This document shows, piece after piece, positions 1 to 10,004 of a DNA stretch of 64,000 nt. The notes below the pieces were generated by a model, which was given only the letters and a program-made list of their open reading frames with translations, was not told the DNA's origin and ran no database searches. Source of the DNA: Apricaphanius iberus (lineage: Eukaryota > Chordata > Actinopteri > Cyprinodontiformes > Aphaniidae). Position numbers and translations under genes: made by a program. The stretch's first letter is position 1, and each line of letters starts with the position of its first letter. The stretch covers positions 1 through 64,000 of the forward strand of contig JAPXFQ010001664.1 of the NCBI GenBank assembly GCA_028564705.1. Direction: 5' to 3'.

Positions 1-239
1 GGCTGGAAGACTACAGATTTGGACTCTAGACAGACTGGATGATCACTGGTTAGATCAGTACTGGTGTGACGAACACAGCTGGAGTTTTCATGATGACTTT
101 GTGACTGCTTTTTGCTGGATTTGTTGTTAAGATGTGCCCGTCTATGTCCTCACCCTCCACCGATGGAAATGGAAATAACACCATATTAGGCCGTATTGAC
201 CCAACCCATTTGGGTCTTATTATATCGATATGAAAAACA
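1..239. other. Unassigned flank
   Basis: I see no gene, repeat family or clear signal in this stretch. It could be intergenic DNA or the end of a neighbouring locus; the sequence does not decide. Confidence 0.3.
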
Positions 240-620
240 GGTTAAAAGTCTCTCAACCGCGGTCTTCTGGCTGAAACCGGCTGCAGCCTAGGTTAGCTTC
301 AGTTAGCTCCCGATTAGCTTCTGACTAGCTTGTAGCTATGTTGGCTCGGAGCATTGACCCTCCGCCCCCAGCCTCACAGCGCCACCCTCAGCTCCACCTC
401 TTTGCCAATTTTTGGAGTTTCTGAGAGTGACGAGGAGAGTGAAGCAGACAAGATGGCGGCGGTGGGAACCACCCAGTTGACTTCATTTTTGCGCTTCAGA
501 AACCTATGGGTGACGTCAACGAGGGTTTGTCTATTATATATACAGTCTATGCTTGGGGTGAAAAATCTCTGTGCCCCAAGCCGAAAATACGTACTCAATC
601 AGACAACGTAGATGAGTGTA
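240..620. repeat. Teleost-type interspersed repeat
   Basis: The segment has repeated 'gttagc/attagc' words near 290-340, an open but non-gene-like frame, and ends near 555 in a motif reading 'atatacagtctatg'. The complement of that motif (catagactgta) recurs at about 30156 and 37612 at the edges of other repeat-like blocks. This suggests a dispersed non-autonomous element. The overlapping ORFs on both strands look incidental. I cannot assign the class. Confidence 0.4.
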
Positions 621-1140
621 ACAACCACAACTCCACTTAAACGCTGAAATATTTATCTTACACATCTGAAACAAAACACACATACATTGAAATATTTTTA
701 TGTTATTATAAAAAAAAAAATTCCACATTTTATTCAAGGTAATATGGCAAGTTCTAAGTGGTGGGGCTGCATACTAGCGCCCTCTATTGGCCAGCCGCCA
801 CTGTTCTGGCAACTGCTGCTGTGCTGTGGGTGAGGCGGAGGTGAACGACTGAACTGCTCAGCAAGAGCAGCCTTTTTTATTCACTCCACCTCCTCCCACA
901 GCTACATTAAACCCTGCAGGAAAGGATGGGCTTATGCTCCTGGAGAATGTACAACTACTGCACCGCTGCTCCTACACGTCTCCACAGAGCAGCAAGAGAG
1001 GCAGCAGCAACCAAAGAACCCCTGACCATCTCAACAAACTTCTCTCTGATGGCTGGATGTAGTGCCAGAGAGCCAAGCTGATGGACAGGCTCAGAGGTGG
1101 AAACCGGGAGCAGGAAACTAAGTTGCAGAAAATAAATATT
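621..1140. other. No recognised feature
   Basis: There is a run of A at 710-720 and AT-rich sequence, then mixed-composition DNA. No ORF or repeat is recognisable. Confidence 0.3.
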
Positions 1141-1144
1141 TAGC

Positions 1145-1440
1145 ACAGCAAACAAGCAAGAATCCTGGCCCTCACAGACCTGTTTCTTCTTCGTTAAGAA
1201 ACAATTAAATCACCCACTTGTTATCTGTATTAATGGCTCCTGCTTGAAGTTATCTGTATAAAAGACATCTTTCCACACCTTCAAACAGTCAAACTCTAAC
1301 CTCCACCATTGCCAAGATAGGAGAGCTGTCCAAGGACACCTGGGACCAGATTGTACACCTGCACAAGACTGAGACGATCCAATCTACAATAGGCAACCAT
1401 CTTGGTGAGAAGAGAGCAACTCAATGAATCTGGCATTAGA
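1145..1440 (+). mobile_element. Tc1/mariner remnant, 5' part
   Basis: The segment around 1310-1420 reads as a degraded N-terminal Tc1-type transposase frame (KIGELSKDTWDQIVHLHK, then a short stretch with GNHLGEK), the part that contacts the terminal repeat. The preceding DNA ('caagcaagaatcctggccct') resembles the leader of a similar remnant at 52680-52905. No catalytic region is present, so this is a dead 5' fragment. Confidence 0.6.
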
Positions 1441-1445
1441 CAATG

Positions 1446-1745
1446 TAGCCCCCATAAAAAGGAAAGTGATTTATTCCCTGTTTTAATTCAGAGCTGCATA
1501 CTTTAAAGCAGAATGCTAAGAAATTAGAGCGAAAACAGCGCTCTACACACCTGGAGGTTTCTGGAAAAATTGGTTAAAATAGTCTCATGCTGTGTAAAAA
1601 CCCTTCAACAAGCAAAACCAGCAAATTTTTCTCACTGTGATTAATAGAGCAGAATAAAAACAATCCTAGTTTTCTTTTAAGTACATTTGCCAAACTTACA
1701 CATAAGTCATAGCTCTATTAACCAAGGTATTTCACTGGCTGTCAG
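1446..1745 (+). mobile_element. L2 retrotransposon fragment
   Basis: This stretch aligns by eye, with many mismatches, to 33250-33560 of the longer L2 copy. Shared landmarks are 'gcatactttaaa', 'ctctacacac', 'cccttcaacaagc' and 'caaacttacacagaatcatagctct'. It covers the spacer between the endonuclease and reverse transcriptase domains only and has no coding potential. Confidence 0.7.
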
Positions 1746-1963
1746 TAGTGATAACATTATTAGAGTCTTCGAAAATCTAATCAATTATATAAAATTCATA
1801 TATTAAAGATGAACATCACAGGGACAAGAAGAGGAGGAACACTCCTCTTTACTGAAATTATCTATCTTTATTTTCAGAGTGATTTAAGGCAGTACACAGC
1901 ACAGACCATGATAAGAGACAAACCATACAGCAAATCCATCCCAAAAAAAACAAAAAAAAAACA

Positions 1964-2660
1964 TAGGGTGTTTCTCAATGCCCAAGAACCTCGCCTTGAT
2001 GCCTTGGTCCCGCCCCGGTTGCCTAGGAGATACGTCATCAGTGAATGTGAAGGCGTGTTCCAATGTTCATGTTCTACCGAGGAATCTGTCCTCTGTTTGT
2101 TAGCCATTTAGCTAACTAACCAAGGATACATAAGAGCTGCCTTGATGCCTTCTCTCGGTCAAAAAATTCCCAGAATACAGCGCGGTAGGAGCCGGCAGCA
2201 GCTACTACAGTGGTAAATTTATATTTTAAATGTAAGTCAACTAATTTTAACCATCCATTTTCCTAACGGCTTAATCCTTAATGGGTCGCGGGGGGGCTGG
2301 TGCCTATCTCCAGCTGTCAACGGGCGAGAGGCAGGGTACACCCTGGACAGGTCGCCGGTCCATCACAGGGCCACATAGAAACAGACAGGACAAACAACCA
2401 TGCACACACTCACAGGACAGCTAAGGACAATTTGGAGGAATCAATTAACCTGTTTTTGGACTGTGGGAGGAAGCCGGAGTACCCGGAGGGAACCCACGCA
2501 TGCACGGGGAGAACATGCAAACTCCATACAGAAAGACCCTGCGCCGGGATATGAACCCACAACCTTCTTGCGGCAAGTCTGTTCCAAACCGTTTTTTTGA
2601 CCAAGGAAGGACAGTGTCCTACCAGTGACCTACCCAGCCTTGACATTGAGAAACACCCAT
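1964..2660. mobile_element. Non-autonomous hAT-like element
   Basis: The terminal inverted repeats are TAGGGTGTTTCTCAATG at the left and CATTGAGAAACACCCAT at the right. The flanks aaaaaaca (1956-1963) and agaaaaca (2661-2668) match at 7 of 8 bases, which fits the 8-bp duplication of hAT elements. A related copy lies inverted at 27198-27882; both share the stretch around 'cccagaatacagcgcggtagg'. A SINE-like repeat has inserted near 2250-2577. There is no transposase. Confidence 0.7.
2250..2577 (-). mobile_element. SINE-like repeat, head truncated
   Basis: Similar to the SINE at 18174-18544, sharing 'gtttttggactgtgggagga', 'gtacccgga' and 'gggagaacatgcaaactcca'. On the minus strand a B-box-like GGGTTCATATCC is present, but the upstream A-box part is missing, so the head is truncated. 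It sits inside the hAT-like element at 1964-2660. Confidence 0.65.
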
Positions 2661-3289
2661 AGAAAACAGCACTGACCATGCGCAGTAATGCAGTTGCAGA
2701 CAAAAATTAGCTTTAAATGAGGGCTTTATTCAAAAATACAGTGGTGAGAACAACTATTTGATACACTGCTGAATTTTTACGTTTTCCCACTTACAAAGCA
2801 TGTAGAGGTCTGTAATTTGTATCAAAGGTATTCTTCAACTGTGAGGGACACACTCTAAAATGTTGTGGCTGTAAAATGATAAAATATTTCCCTTTTATCG
2901 CTCAAAAAACAGAAGTCCAACGGCAACATTCGGCTCCAAAACTAAGCCCGTTTATAGTATTTATTTATTTATTTGACAAAATAACAGTCAACAGCTATTT
3001 TATTTTTATTTTTCGCCAGTCACTTAAATTGTTTGAAAAGCAAGCAGAGTTTGTGACAACATTGTCACATAAACCTTAGCAAAACAAGAAGACTTTAAAT
3101 GTCATTAACGGATGAAAACTCTAAAATGTGACCAGGTCAGATTGGGTCCCCACTAGAAGAACATCTCTGCTTTTATTTTGGTGCTACAGTCCCAGACCCA
3201 CCCTGGGCCCCTTTTAGCCCCCTAATTATTCTAAACACTCATAGGTGTCCCTGTGTCAAGAGAGAGTGAGAAAGTATTTATTAAGTATT
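2661..3289. other. No recognised feature
   Basis: AT-rich DNA with a short ATTT run near 2960. I see no gene or clear repeat boundary. Confidence 0.3.
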
Positions 3290-3575
3290 AAGTATTATTT
3301 AGCATTAAGTCTTGTTGATTTAAAATGTGATGTTGGATTTTTTTTTTTGTCACAGATAGTGACTTTACGGCCCTTAAAACTCTGTTTTTCATCTGTCCAC
3401 ACGCAGATACTGAAAACAGAGAAAACGGAGTTCTCCACTTTGGCTAGAGTTTCTTTTTATTTGTTTTTTTTGTAACGAAAATCTGCGTTTATGTGTGGAT
3501 GAAGGCCAAACCGTAGAAAAATATCTCTGTTTTGTGAGATACCGGTTACGTGTGGACAAGGCTCTCTTACAATTG
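3290..3575. repeat. Fragment of 'gtccacacgtagc' DNA-element family
   Basis: It shares phrases with the complete copy at 56219-56767: 'agtgactttacggccct', 'tgtccacacgcag', and 'gtgtggacaag' at the edge. It appears to be one end of the same non-autonomous family. The other terminus cannot be located. Confidence 0.5.
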
Positions 3576-4429
3576 AAAGTGAATAAGTTTACTATCTAAA
3601 AGCATCAAAGCTAAACATCATATCTACTCAAACAGCATCATGACATCGCTTCATACAGTATTAAAATTAGGGCACATCAATGTATACAGGCTTTAGGTTA
3701 CATTACCTTGTTTCAGCGACGCTTGGTGAAACAGCATGTGGATGTTTTCTGATGCTGGATTATTGAGCTTGTACTGCTGTGGTACACAAGCTCTACTTTG
3801 TAGTAAATACTCTGTACTTTGTTCTCTTCTTTTTTTAGAATGTAACCATCCCAAACTTTACACATTTTCTGCCGTTTATGGGCATCTTTACTCTCCGCCA
3901 AAGCGCCAACTAAATTCAAAATGTACTGTTGTGCTTCGCATAGGTTCATCCAAAACAATGGTCCATGTGGAACAACCAGATCCCTGCTTGTATAGTGCAC
4001 ATCATAGGAATTTAACGAGGCTTCGAGGCAGAGTTTTTGCCTCATGCAATTTTGAAATCAAGTAAATTGAGTTAGTCGACAAAGCGCTGAAGCCCTATTG
4101 ACATTTACAGAATTATCATATTATTTACAGTGCTGTCAGTCTCAGTGGAAAAGTCTGTTTATTATTACTATTAAAAATACAACAGTATTGTATTTTTATA
4201 TTACTGTGCATTTCTGTCATCAGGAAAGGTATTTGTTTTATTTATATTTTTTAATATTCTGTATGTAGACAGTTCTTTTGCTCAACTTGTTGCATACATT
4301 TTGATGTTGCGCAGAGTGACCAGAGTGTGGCTTAAACTTATAACTGACTGTTTTTAAAGGGTTTACCTTTGGGGGGAAAAAATAGTTCCTTATCTAACAA
4401 GGACGCTAATGGTTTGGAGCAAGCCCCAA
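3576..4429. other. No recognised gene
   Basis: Overlapping frames of about 110 codons occur on opposite strands at 3713-4065. They lack any recognisable domain, so I treat them as chance. The rest is AT-rich. Confidence 0.3.
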
Positions 4430-4528
4430 TTAAATCACAGAAGAAATATCAATATGTATTGAGTATCGCCATTCAGCTAAAAAAATATTGAGATAATACT
4501 TTTAGTCCATGTCACCCAGCCCTACTTT
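4430..4528 (-). mobile_element. hAT-type terminus
   Basis: The segment ends in 'cacccagcccta'; read on the minus strand this is a TAGGGCTGGGTG start followed by AT-rich sequence, typical of teleost non-autonomous hAT termini. The opposite end was not found. It abuts the Tc1 remnant that follows. Confidence 0.4.
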
Positions 4529-4529
4529 T

Positions 4530-5415
4530 ACCGAGGGAAGGAGATTGTTGGCCAAGATCTCACCATACATGCTCCCATCCATCCTCAATACGGTGCAGTC
4601 ATCCCGTCCCCTTTGCAGAAAAGCATCCCAAAAGAATGATGCTTCCACCTCCATGCTTTACAGTTGGGATGGTGTTCTTGGTGTTGTACTCATCCTTCTT
4701 TCTCCAAACACGCCGAATGGAGTTTAGACCAAAAAGCTCCACTTTTGTCTCATCAGACCACATGACCTTCTCCCATTCCTCCTCTGGATCATCCATATGG
4801 TCTTTGGCAAACTTCAGACGGGCCTTGACATTCATTGTCTTGAGCAGGGGGACTTTTCGGACACTGCAGGACCTTACTCCAAGATGGCGGAGTGTGTTAT
4901 TGATAGTTTTCTTTAAGACTGTGGTCCCAGCTCTATTCAGGTCATTGACCAGGTCCTGCTGTATAGTTCTGGGCTCATCCATCACTGTCCTTATGATCAC
5001 TGATGCTCCAAGAGGAGAGAACTTGCATAGCGCCACCAGGCTGAGGGAGATTAACCGTCGTCTTGAACTTCTTCCATTTTCTAATTATTGCACAAACAGT
5101 TGTTGCCTTCTCAACAAGCTGCATGCCTATGTCCCGTAGCCCATCCCAGCCTTGTGCAGTTCTACAATTTTATCCATGATGTCCATGCATAGCTCTCTGG
5201 TCTTGGCCAGTGTGGAGAGGTTGTAGTTAGTTTGAGTGTGTGGACAGGTGACTTTTATACAGGCAGCGAGTTCAAACAGATGGAGTTAATACAGGTAATG
5301 AGTGGAGAACAGCTTCTTAAAGAAGAACTAACAGTTCTGTGGAGCCTGAATTCTTACTGGTTGATAGGCGATCTAATATTTATGTCATGCAATAAAATCA
5401 AAAAATTATCGTTTA
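4530..5415 (-). mobile_element. Tc1-like transposon remnant
   Basis: A minus-strand Tc1-like element with part of a transposase gene (4599-5036) and upstream non-coding DNA out to about 5415. The catalytic C-terminal half is missing because the element stops at a hAT terminus near 4528. Inverted repeats could not be paired. Confidence 0.75.
4599..5036 (-). pseudogene. Tc1-family transposase fragment
   Basis: A 145-codon frame covers the second DNA-binding region and the start of the DDE catalytic domain. Visible landmarks are VKARLKFAKDH, EKVMWSDETKVELFG (containing the first catalytic Asp), RRVWRKK and VKHGGGSIILLGCFS. A full Tc1 transposase is about 340 residues, so the N-terminal helix-turn-helix and the remaining catalytic Asp and Glu are absent from this frame. 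It cannot be functional. Confidence 0.85.
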
Positions 5416-5735
5416 CTGTGTCCTGAAACACCGGCTCATTGTGGATGAGACCCGTAATCCATGAAGTATCTTTGATGCTACACCCATTTTTATCTCCATG
5501 TAGATAGGGTCTTGAAGTCATACACATCAAAAAGATACAGATGCAATTAATAATCGAAGAAAGTTAAAACACTTAGCTCCTCCCAGAGTCCGAGACCCTC
5601 CCCAAGAATCTGAGCTTGAGCGATCTAAGCCAATGCAGCTTGGTACAGCAGTTTAGTTCTGTACAAAGTGGTTAATTTCAGTGCAAAGCAGCTCGAGATC
5701 AACTCTTCGCAACTCAATTTAGTGTAGAGCGGTGT
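5416..5735. other. No recognised feature
   Basis: Mixed-composition DNA between a Tc1 remnant and an LTR. No gene or repeat is recognisable. Confidence 0.3.
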
Positions 5736-6385
5736 GAAGGTTCACAATTAGTCAGAGGACAGAGGTGGTTTGACTTGCAAGTTGTTTTTTAATACTTTCT
5801 TTTCTATTGAGAAAAAAAGGGATAAAAAGTCCAACAAACATTGAAAAATGAGTTGAGAGACAAAAATAGTTTGGATCCAACTCAAAGTTAACTAAATAAA
5901 ACACAGACAAAAGGAACTGACAGGCCTGACAAGGATTCTTCTCCTTAAATGACACACTCAGGAGAGGTTTTAAGCAGAAGGACCAAACTAAACTAGACAC
6001 ATGGGGGGGAGAAGAAATAAACCTGGATCAGTGCATACTCTACACTCTACACAGATAGCTGAAGAATCTCCTCCCACTGGAGAACAGACAGCAGCACTCC
6101 TATATTTCCCCTCACTAACCGTCTCGCTGACTATCTTCACTGCCAGCATCTCTAACTGGCATGCAAAAGGAACCCACTCCAACCACTAAGTATTTCATGT
6201 TTGCTTGGCTGGGCTACCATTCAGTTACTTTCACCAAGGTCTGTCCTCCAGTCATACCTTCTTGTTTTGCATCTCCTCTTATCCTTCCCTGTCAATTACC
6301 TCAGATGTGTGTTCATTTAGCTAACCAGCTGCAATCAGCCCGAGCTCCCACTTCCTCTGCAGGACCCAATAGCCACACATACTCA
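5736..6385 (-). mobile_element. Putative LTR of a gypsy-type retroelement
   Basis: On the minus strand, a purine tract (about 6386-6402) is directly followed by TGAGTATG; the segment ends about 650 bp later in CTTCACA. A TG...CA segment after a polypurine tract, downstream of an integrase tail (6698-6935), is the layout of a 3' LTR. A polyadenylation-like 'gtattaaaa' lies near its end. The boundaries are inferred, since the matching 5' LTR is not in the window. Confidence 0.5.
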
Positions 6386-6697
6386 GTCCCCCCTCCCTTA
6401 AACAATACTCGTCCCGGAGTCAAAACATCTTATAGTTCACAGATCAGACAGGTGGTCTCCTCTGTCGTTGTTGACATCCATCCCCGGACTTCCTCTTGGC
6501 CTAGTTGCATCTCTTTCCAAACAGCCTCTTGATCCAAAAGCGCTGCAGTTGCCGACTCTAAGTTCCCTAAAGTTTGCACATGTGACCTCAACAGTGTCTC
6601 TCCTCCTTCCTCACCCACCTTTTGTTGCACCGTCAAAGCAATCAGGTGTCCTCGATCAGCCTGTTGGTCAACTCCCTGCACCTATTCCCCTGTCACT

Positions 6698-6935
6698 ATA
6701 GTTTTCCATTGCACTCAGCCACCCTTTTTCCTGAGGCCCATCCAATGTTCTTGGCTCCACTGTCTCTGTGGCCCCCTTGGTGCCCGGAATCTGACATAGG
6801 ATAAACAAAAGGCTTGAGTCTATTGAAATGTACCACCTTTTCAGTTTCTCTAGTATTCTATAAAGGACATCGGTAATTCACTCTTCAATGCTGTAGGGGG
6901 CCACTGAACCTCCTTTGAAGCATAGGAAATACTCC
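6698..6935 (-). pseudogene. Gypsy-type integrase C-terminal fragment
   Basis: On the minus strand one frame reads KVVHFNRLKPFVYPMSDSG and runs to a stop at about 6698. A motif of the type 'VVHFNRLKP' is characteristic of the end of Ty3/gypsy-family integrases. The preceding DNA (6840-6935) continues the match with stops. Only this tail of pol survives; reverse transcriptase and gag are missing upstream. It lies about 300 bp before the putative LTR. Confidence 0.6.
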
Positions 6936-6944
6936 CCTTTTTTT

Positions 6945-7135
6945 AGCCTTAAGCCTAGTTTATACATCTCTGTCAGCGAGTTTGCACATGTATTGACAGA
7001 GATGTTTTCCTTCTATACTTCTCCATGTCTCTATGTCAGTGTTATAAAGCAATTCCCCACCAAGACAGCAGGAGTTGGTGACCTTTTCTGGTGGGTCTGC
7101 CGACCATTGCAGTGGCGTCTCTGGTCAATGATAGT
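6945..7135. repeat. Fragment of 'aagcctagttta' element family
   Basis: It begins with 'cttaagcctagtttata', the terminus seen in the complete element at 14799-15459. The internal sequence has diverged and no second terminus is found. It abuts the truncated integrase fragment. Confidence 0.45.
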
Positions 7136-7139
7136 TTAT

Positions 7140-8307
7140 TTACTTTAGCTTCCTTATTATCAGGTAGTCCACAAAATGCAGTTAAAAACCTTCAGTTGAT
7201 CAAAAACGTTACAGCAAAAGTCATAACATTTCTCCTGTTTTAGCTTCTCTCCATGGGCTCCTTGTTAAATCCAGAATAGAGTTTAAGGCATGTCCACACG
7301 TAGCCGGGGTTTTTAAAAACGACGATTTTCCTCCGCTCCTTAAAAAGAAAAATCTCCATCCACATGTAACCGGATAAATGCGTTTTTCAGCACATTCATA
7401 GACATAACAAACCTGTAGGGGGCAGTAGTTCTCCGAAATCCTATCCGCTCAGAGTAGCTTTCTATCCTCTAACTTCAGTACGCAGTGGTCATACAGCTTT
7501 TAAAAGCAAAGGAAACGCACTTTAACAAACACAGGTCGCAAATGTGATGTTTGAGCATTTTTTGTCGTGGATAGGGACTTTACGGTTCTTAAAACCTTCC
7601 TTTTTGACAAAGCTTATAGTTAGAATGGCTTAGGTTATCCTGAGTTTTCTCTGTAGTTATGCTGCTATAGGCTTAGACTGTTGGAGGACAGACTGACCAC
7701 TTTTCTCCACTTTTCTACTTCTCTCTTCTACTACTCTCCAGATATATTTTTTCTGCTGTTATTGTGATTGTTAACCCAGTTTCTCTCAGTGTTTTTTCTC
7801 TCCATAGAAGCTCCACCTTGTCTGGTTTCCTGCTCAGCTGCAGCGCCCTGCTGGACCCACTAGTTTGGATGATGCTCCCAGTAATTAAGCTTCATCTATG
7901 TCCTGTTGTCAACTGTTTACTTTCTTTAATATAGAAAGTACTCTTACATCAGTTCTTTTGTTATTTTGTGTGTCTTCTCAGACCCTCAGACGGTCGTGGC
8001 AGATGACCACTTGTACTGAGCCAGGTTCTGGTTCTGCCAGAGGGTTCTTGCTGAGTTTTTCCTCTCCACTGTCACTGCATGCTTGCTAAGTATGAGGGAT
8101 GACTGAGGAATTGCTGTGGTTAGAGTCTGCATGATCCAGGTACAACCTCACGTCGATGACTCATCGCAATCTGCTGGGATTCCTTACATAGAAAACTTTG
8201 AACTGATTGGAATGTTTGTATAATTGTATTGAAATGACATTTGTTGTAAAGTGCCTTAATTTGACATTTATTGTGAATTGGCTCTATATAAATAAAATTG
8301 AATTGCA
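7140..8307 (+). mobile_element. L2 retrotransposon, 3' part
   Basis: It matches the 3' end of the longer L2 copies: 'ttattatcaggtagtccaca', then the untranslated region with 'gtggcagatgacc' and 'gagccaggttctggttctgcc'. It ends in 'ctatataaataaaattgaattg', the usual L2 3' terminus. Coding sequence is reduced to scraps. A different element (about 7289-7597) replaces the segment corresponding to 11095-11325 of the next L2 copy. Confidence 0.8.
7289..7597. mobile_element. 'gtccacacgtagc' DNA element, truncated, inside L2
   Basis: The left end reads 'ggcatgtccacacgtagccg', matching the terminus of the complete copy at 56219-56767. L2 sequence resumes at 'aaaaccttcctttttga' near 7590. The right terminus is missing, and about 230 bp of L2 sequence is absent at the junction, so the insertion was followed or accompanied by deletion. 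Confidence 0.65.
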
Positions 8308-8309
8308 AT

Positions 8310-9480
8310 AAGGTTTAATCTGCCCGAAACGCCTTAATTTTACCCGGTTTATATATTTTCCTTGGATTTACGAATGCCTCAGAAGTGCTTCCTCATTGTC
8401 TTCCAGGCCGATTTGAGGGCTTAACAATAAAACAGTAATAAAAAGCTGACGAATCTGCCAGGGCAGCATCCGCGCCTGCAGAATATTTAATTTTTTAAAT
8501 TTAGCTTTGTTTAATTACTAAAACTATGTATAGTTATCCCCCAGGTCACAGTTATGCATTAATATGTTTAAATCCTATAACATCCCATAACATTTCTGGG
8601 TTTTAACTGTATAAATGTTTCTGTTTTTCAGTGGGATTTCAATATTCTTTATTTACTTTTTGCAAAGAATAAGTAGGAAATCAGACATCAAAGGGTGGGG
8701 GAGGGTGTGTGAAATGAAGCAAAAGTCCTATGAAGCTGGAAAACGAGACTTCATATGGTTCCAGGAACCTCTCCTAGTTGTACTGCTGCAGTGTGCGATA
8801 TCATCAATCCAGTCTCACAGGAATAAAAAAAGCAAAAACTAAAACCAAATCGACAGTTGAAAGGATGTTTAGGTCTGGTGTAGAAGGACAAACCATTAGC
8901 TCGATCACTGACTCAGGAGCAGCCTGAAACTCCACCCTCGACACTGCAGTCATCTCCGATCATCTGAGTTCAATACTGATGTGATTTAGGCTGTGGGGAG
9001 TATGAAAAACACCTCAATGTGACTGGCTCCTTCAGATAGTATGTTTCATTTACTGATCTGAGCCTCTTTATTAGCAGAGTATTGACTCAAAAAGAAATGG
9101 ATCAAGGTCAAATTTATATATACATCACATTTAAAAACATTGGTTTATGAAAGTGGTTTACAAATACAGCAGAAATTATGAAAATAGGAAATAACTTGCC
9201 CTCAGAAATAAATAGATGATAGAGCACATCTGTTAAATATTTAGCTGTTGGTTTAGGATTTTGCTTTTCTTTTTTTGCCTGTGGGAGATAGAGAAGAAGA
9301 GTTCTAGATAATAGCAGAGAAAGATAAAATCAGCAACAAAGCATTTCATCTTGATGTGTTTGTGTGTGTGTGTCTGTCAGCATCTGGATGGTCGAGCAAG
9401 TCTGCAGCTCATCTTCCTCTAGTGCAGAAGACATCTATTAATAAGTTTGTCTAATTTATCTATAAATACATTTCTCCTCA
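8310..9480. other. No recognised feature
   Basis: AT-rich DNA with a short TG run near 9358-9377. The small frames at 8615-8842 show no domain or coding signature. Confidence 0.3.
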
Positions 9481-9486
9481 CAAAGA

Positions 9487-9830
9487 TTAACTATTTAAGT
9501 CCTTGTGACAGTCGCTGAGGGAGGGTTGTACCTTCGAAGAAGAGGATGTTTGCAGGACCTTTCTGTATGATTCTTTATCTCGAAAGAGAGCATAATCCTC
9601 CTGAGGTTCGCATGGCAGGCTGGCAGATGCTGTGTTTTTGCCCCTCAGCTCGTAGCGTTCAGCCCTCCGCCACCTCTTTGGCACTCCGCTGGCATCACTG
9701 AACATACGCTGGCATCCATTTTTCGAGATGTCAGACAAAATGCTGCTGCTGCTTCCAGAAAACTCTTTCTGCCTGTGTCCCGGTGGACCTTTCCCAGAAC
9801 CACAGAGCAAATGGTTTGAACACTGAATGG
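9487..9830 (-). CDS. Unassigned open frame, possible terminal exon
   Basis: On the minus strand an open frame ends in a stop at 9487. Its last ~110 codons are Ser-rich and charged (GKGPPGHRQKEFSGSSSS, later PKRWRRAERYELRGK) and have higher GC than the AT-rich DNA on both sides. A pyrimidine-rich acceptor-like 'ttccattcag' (minus strand) near 9825 could begin an exon. Codons upstream of that point look intronic. I do not recognise the protein. It may be a true last exon of a minus-strand gene, a retrocopy fragment or chance. Confidence 0.25.
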
Positions 9831-10004
9831 AAGTGGAGTCAATAACTACACCCTTCACATGGCTTGTGCTTTTACACATAAAATGTGAAATACTTGTATC
9901 TCTGGAAAATACATACGTTTTTGCTATCAATATGTAGGCTATATTATTAATCCTCTTATTAAAGCTAAATTTCATGCCAATAGATGGAAATTTAATGTGT
10001 AAAA

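Noticed and set aside
3713..4065. Overlapping ~110-codon frames on both strands
   Set aside because: The two frames mirror each other, lack domains, and the sequence has no exon-like splice pattern or composition.
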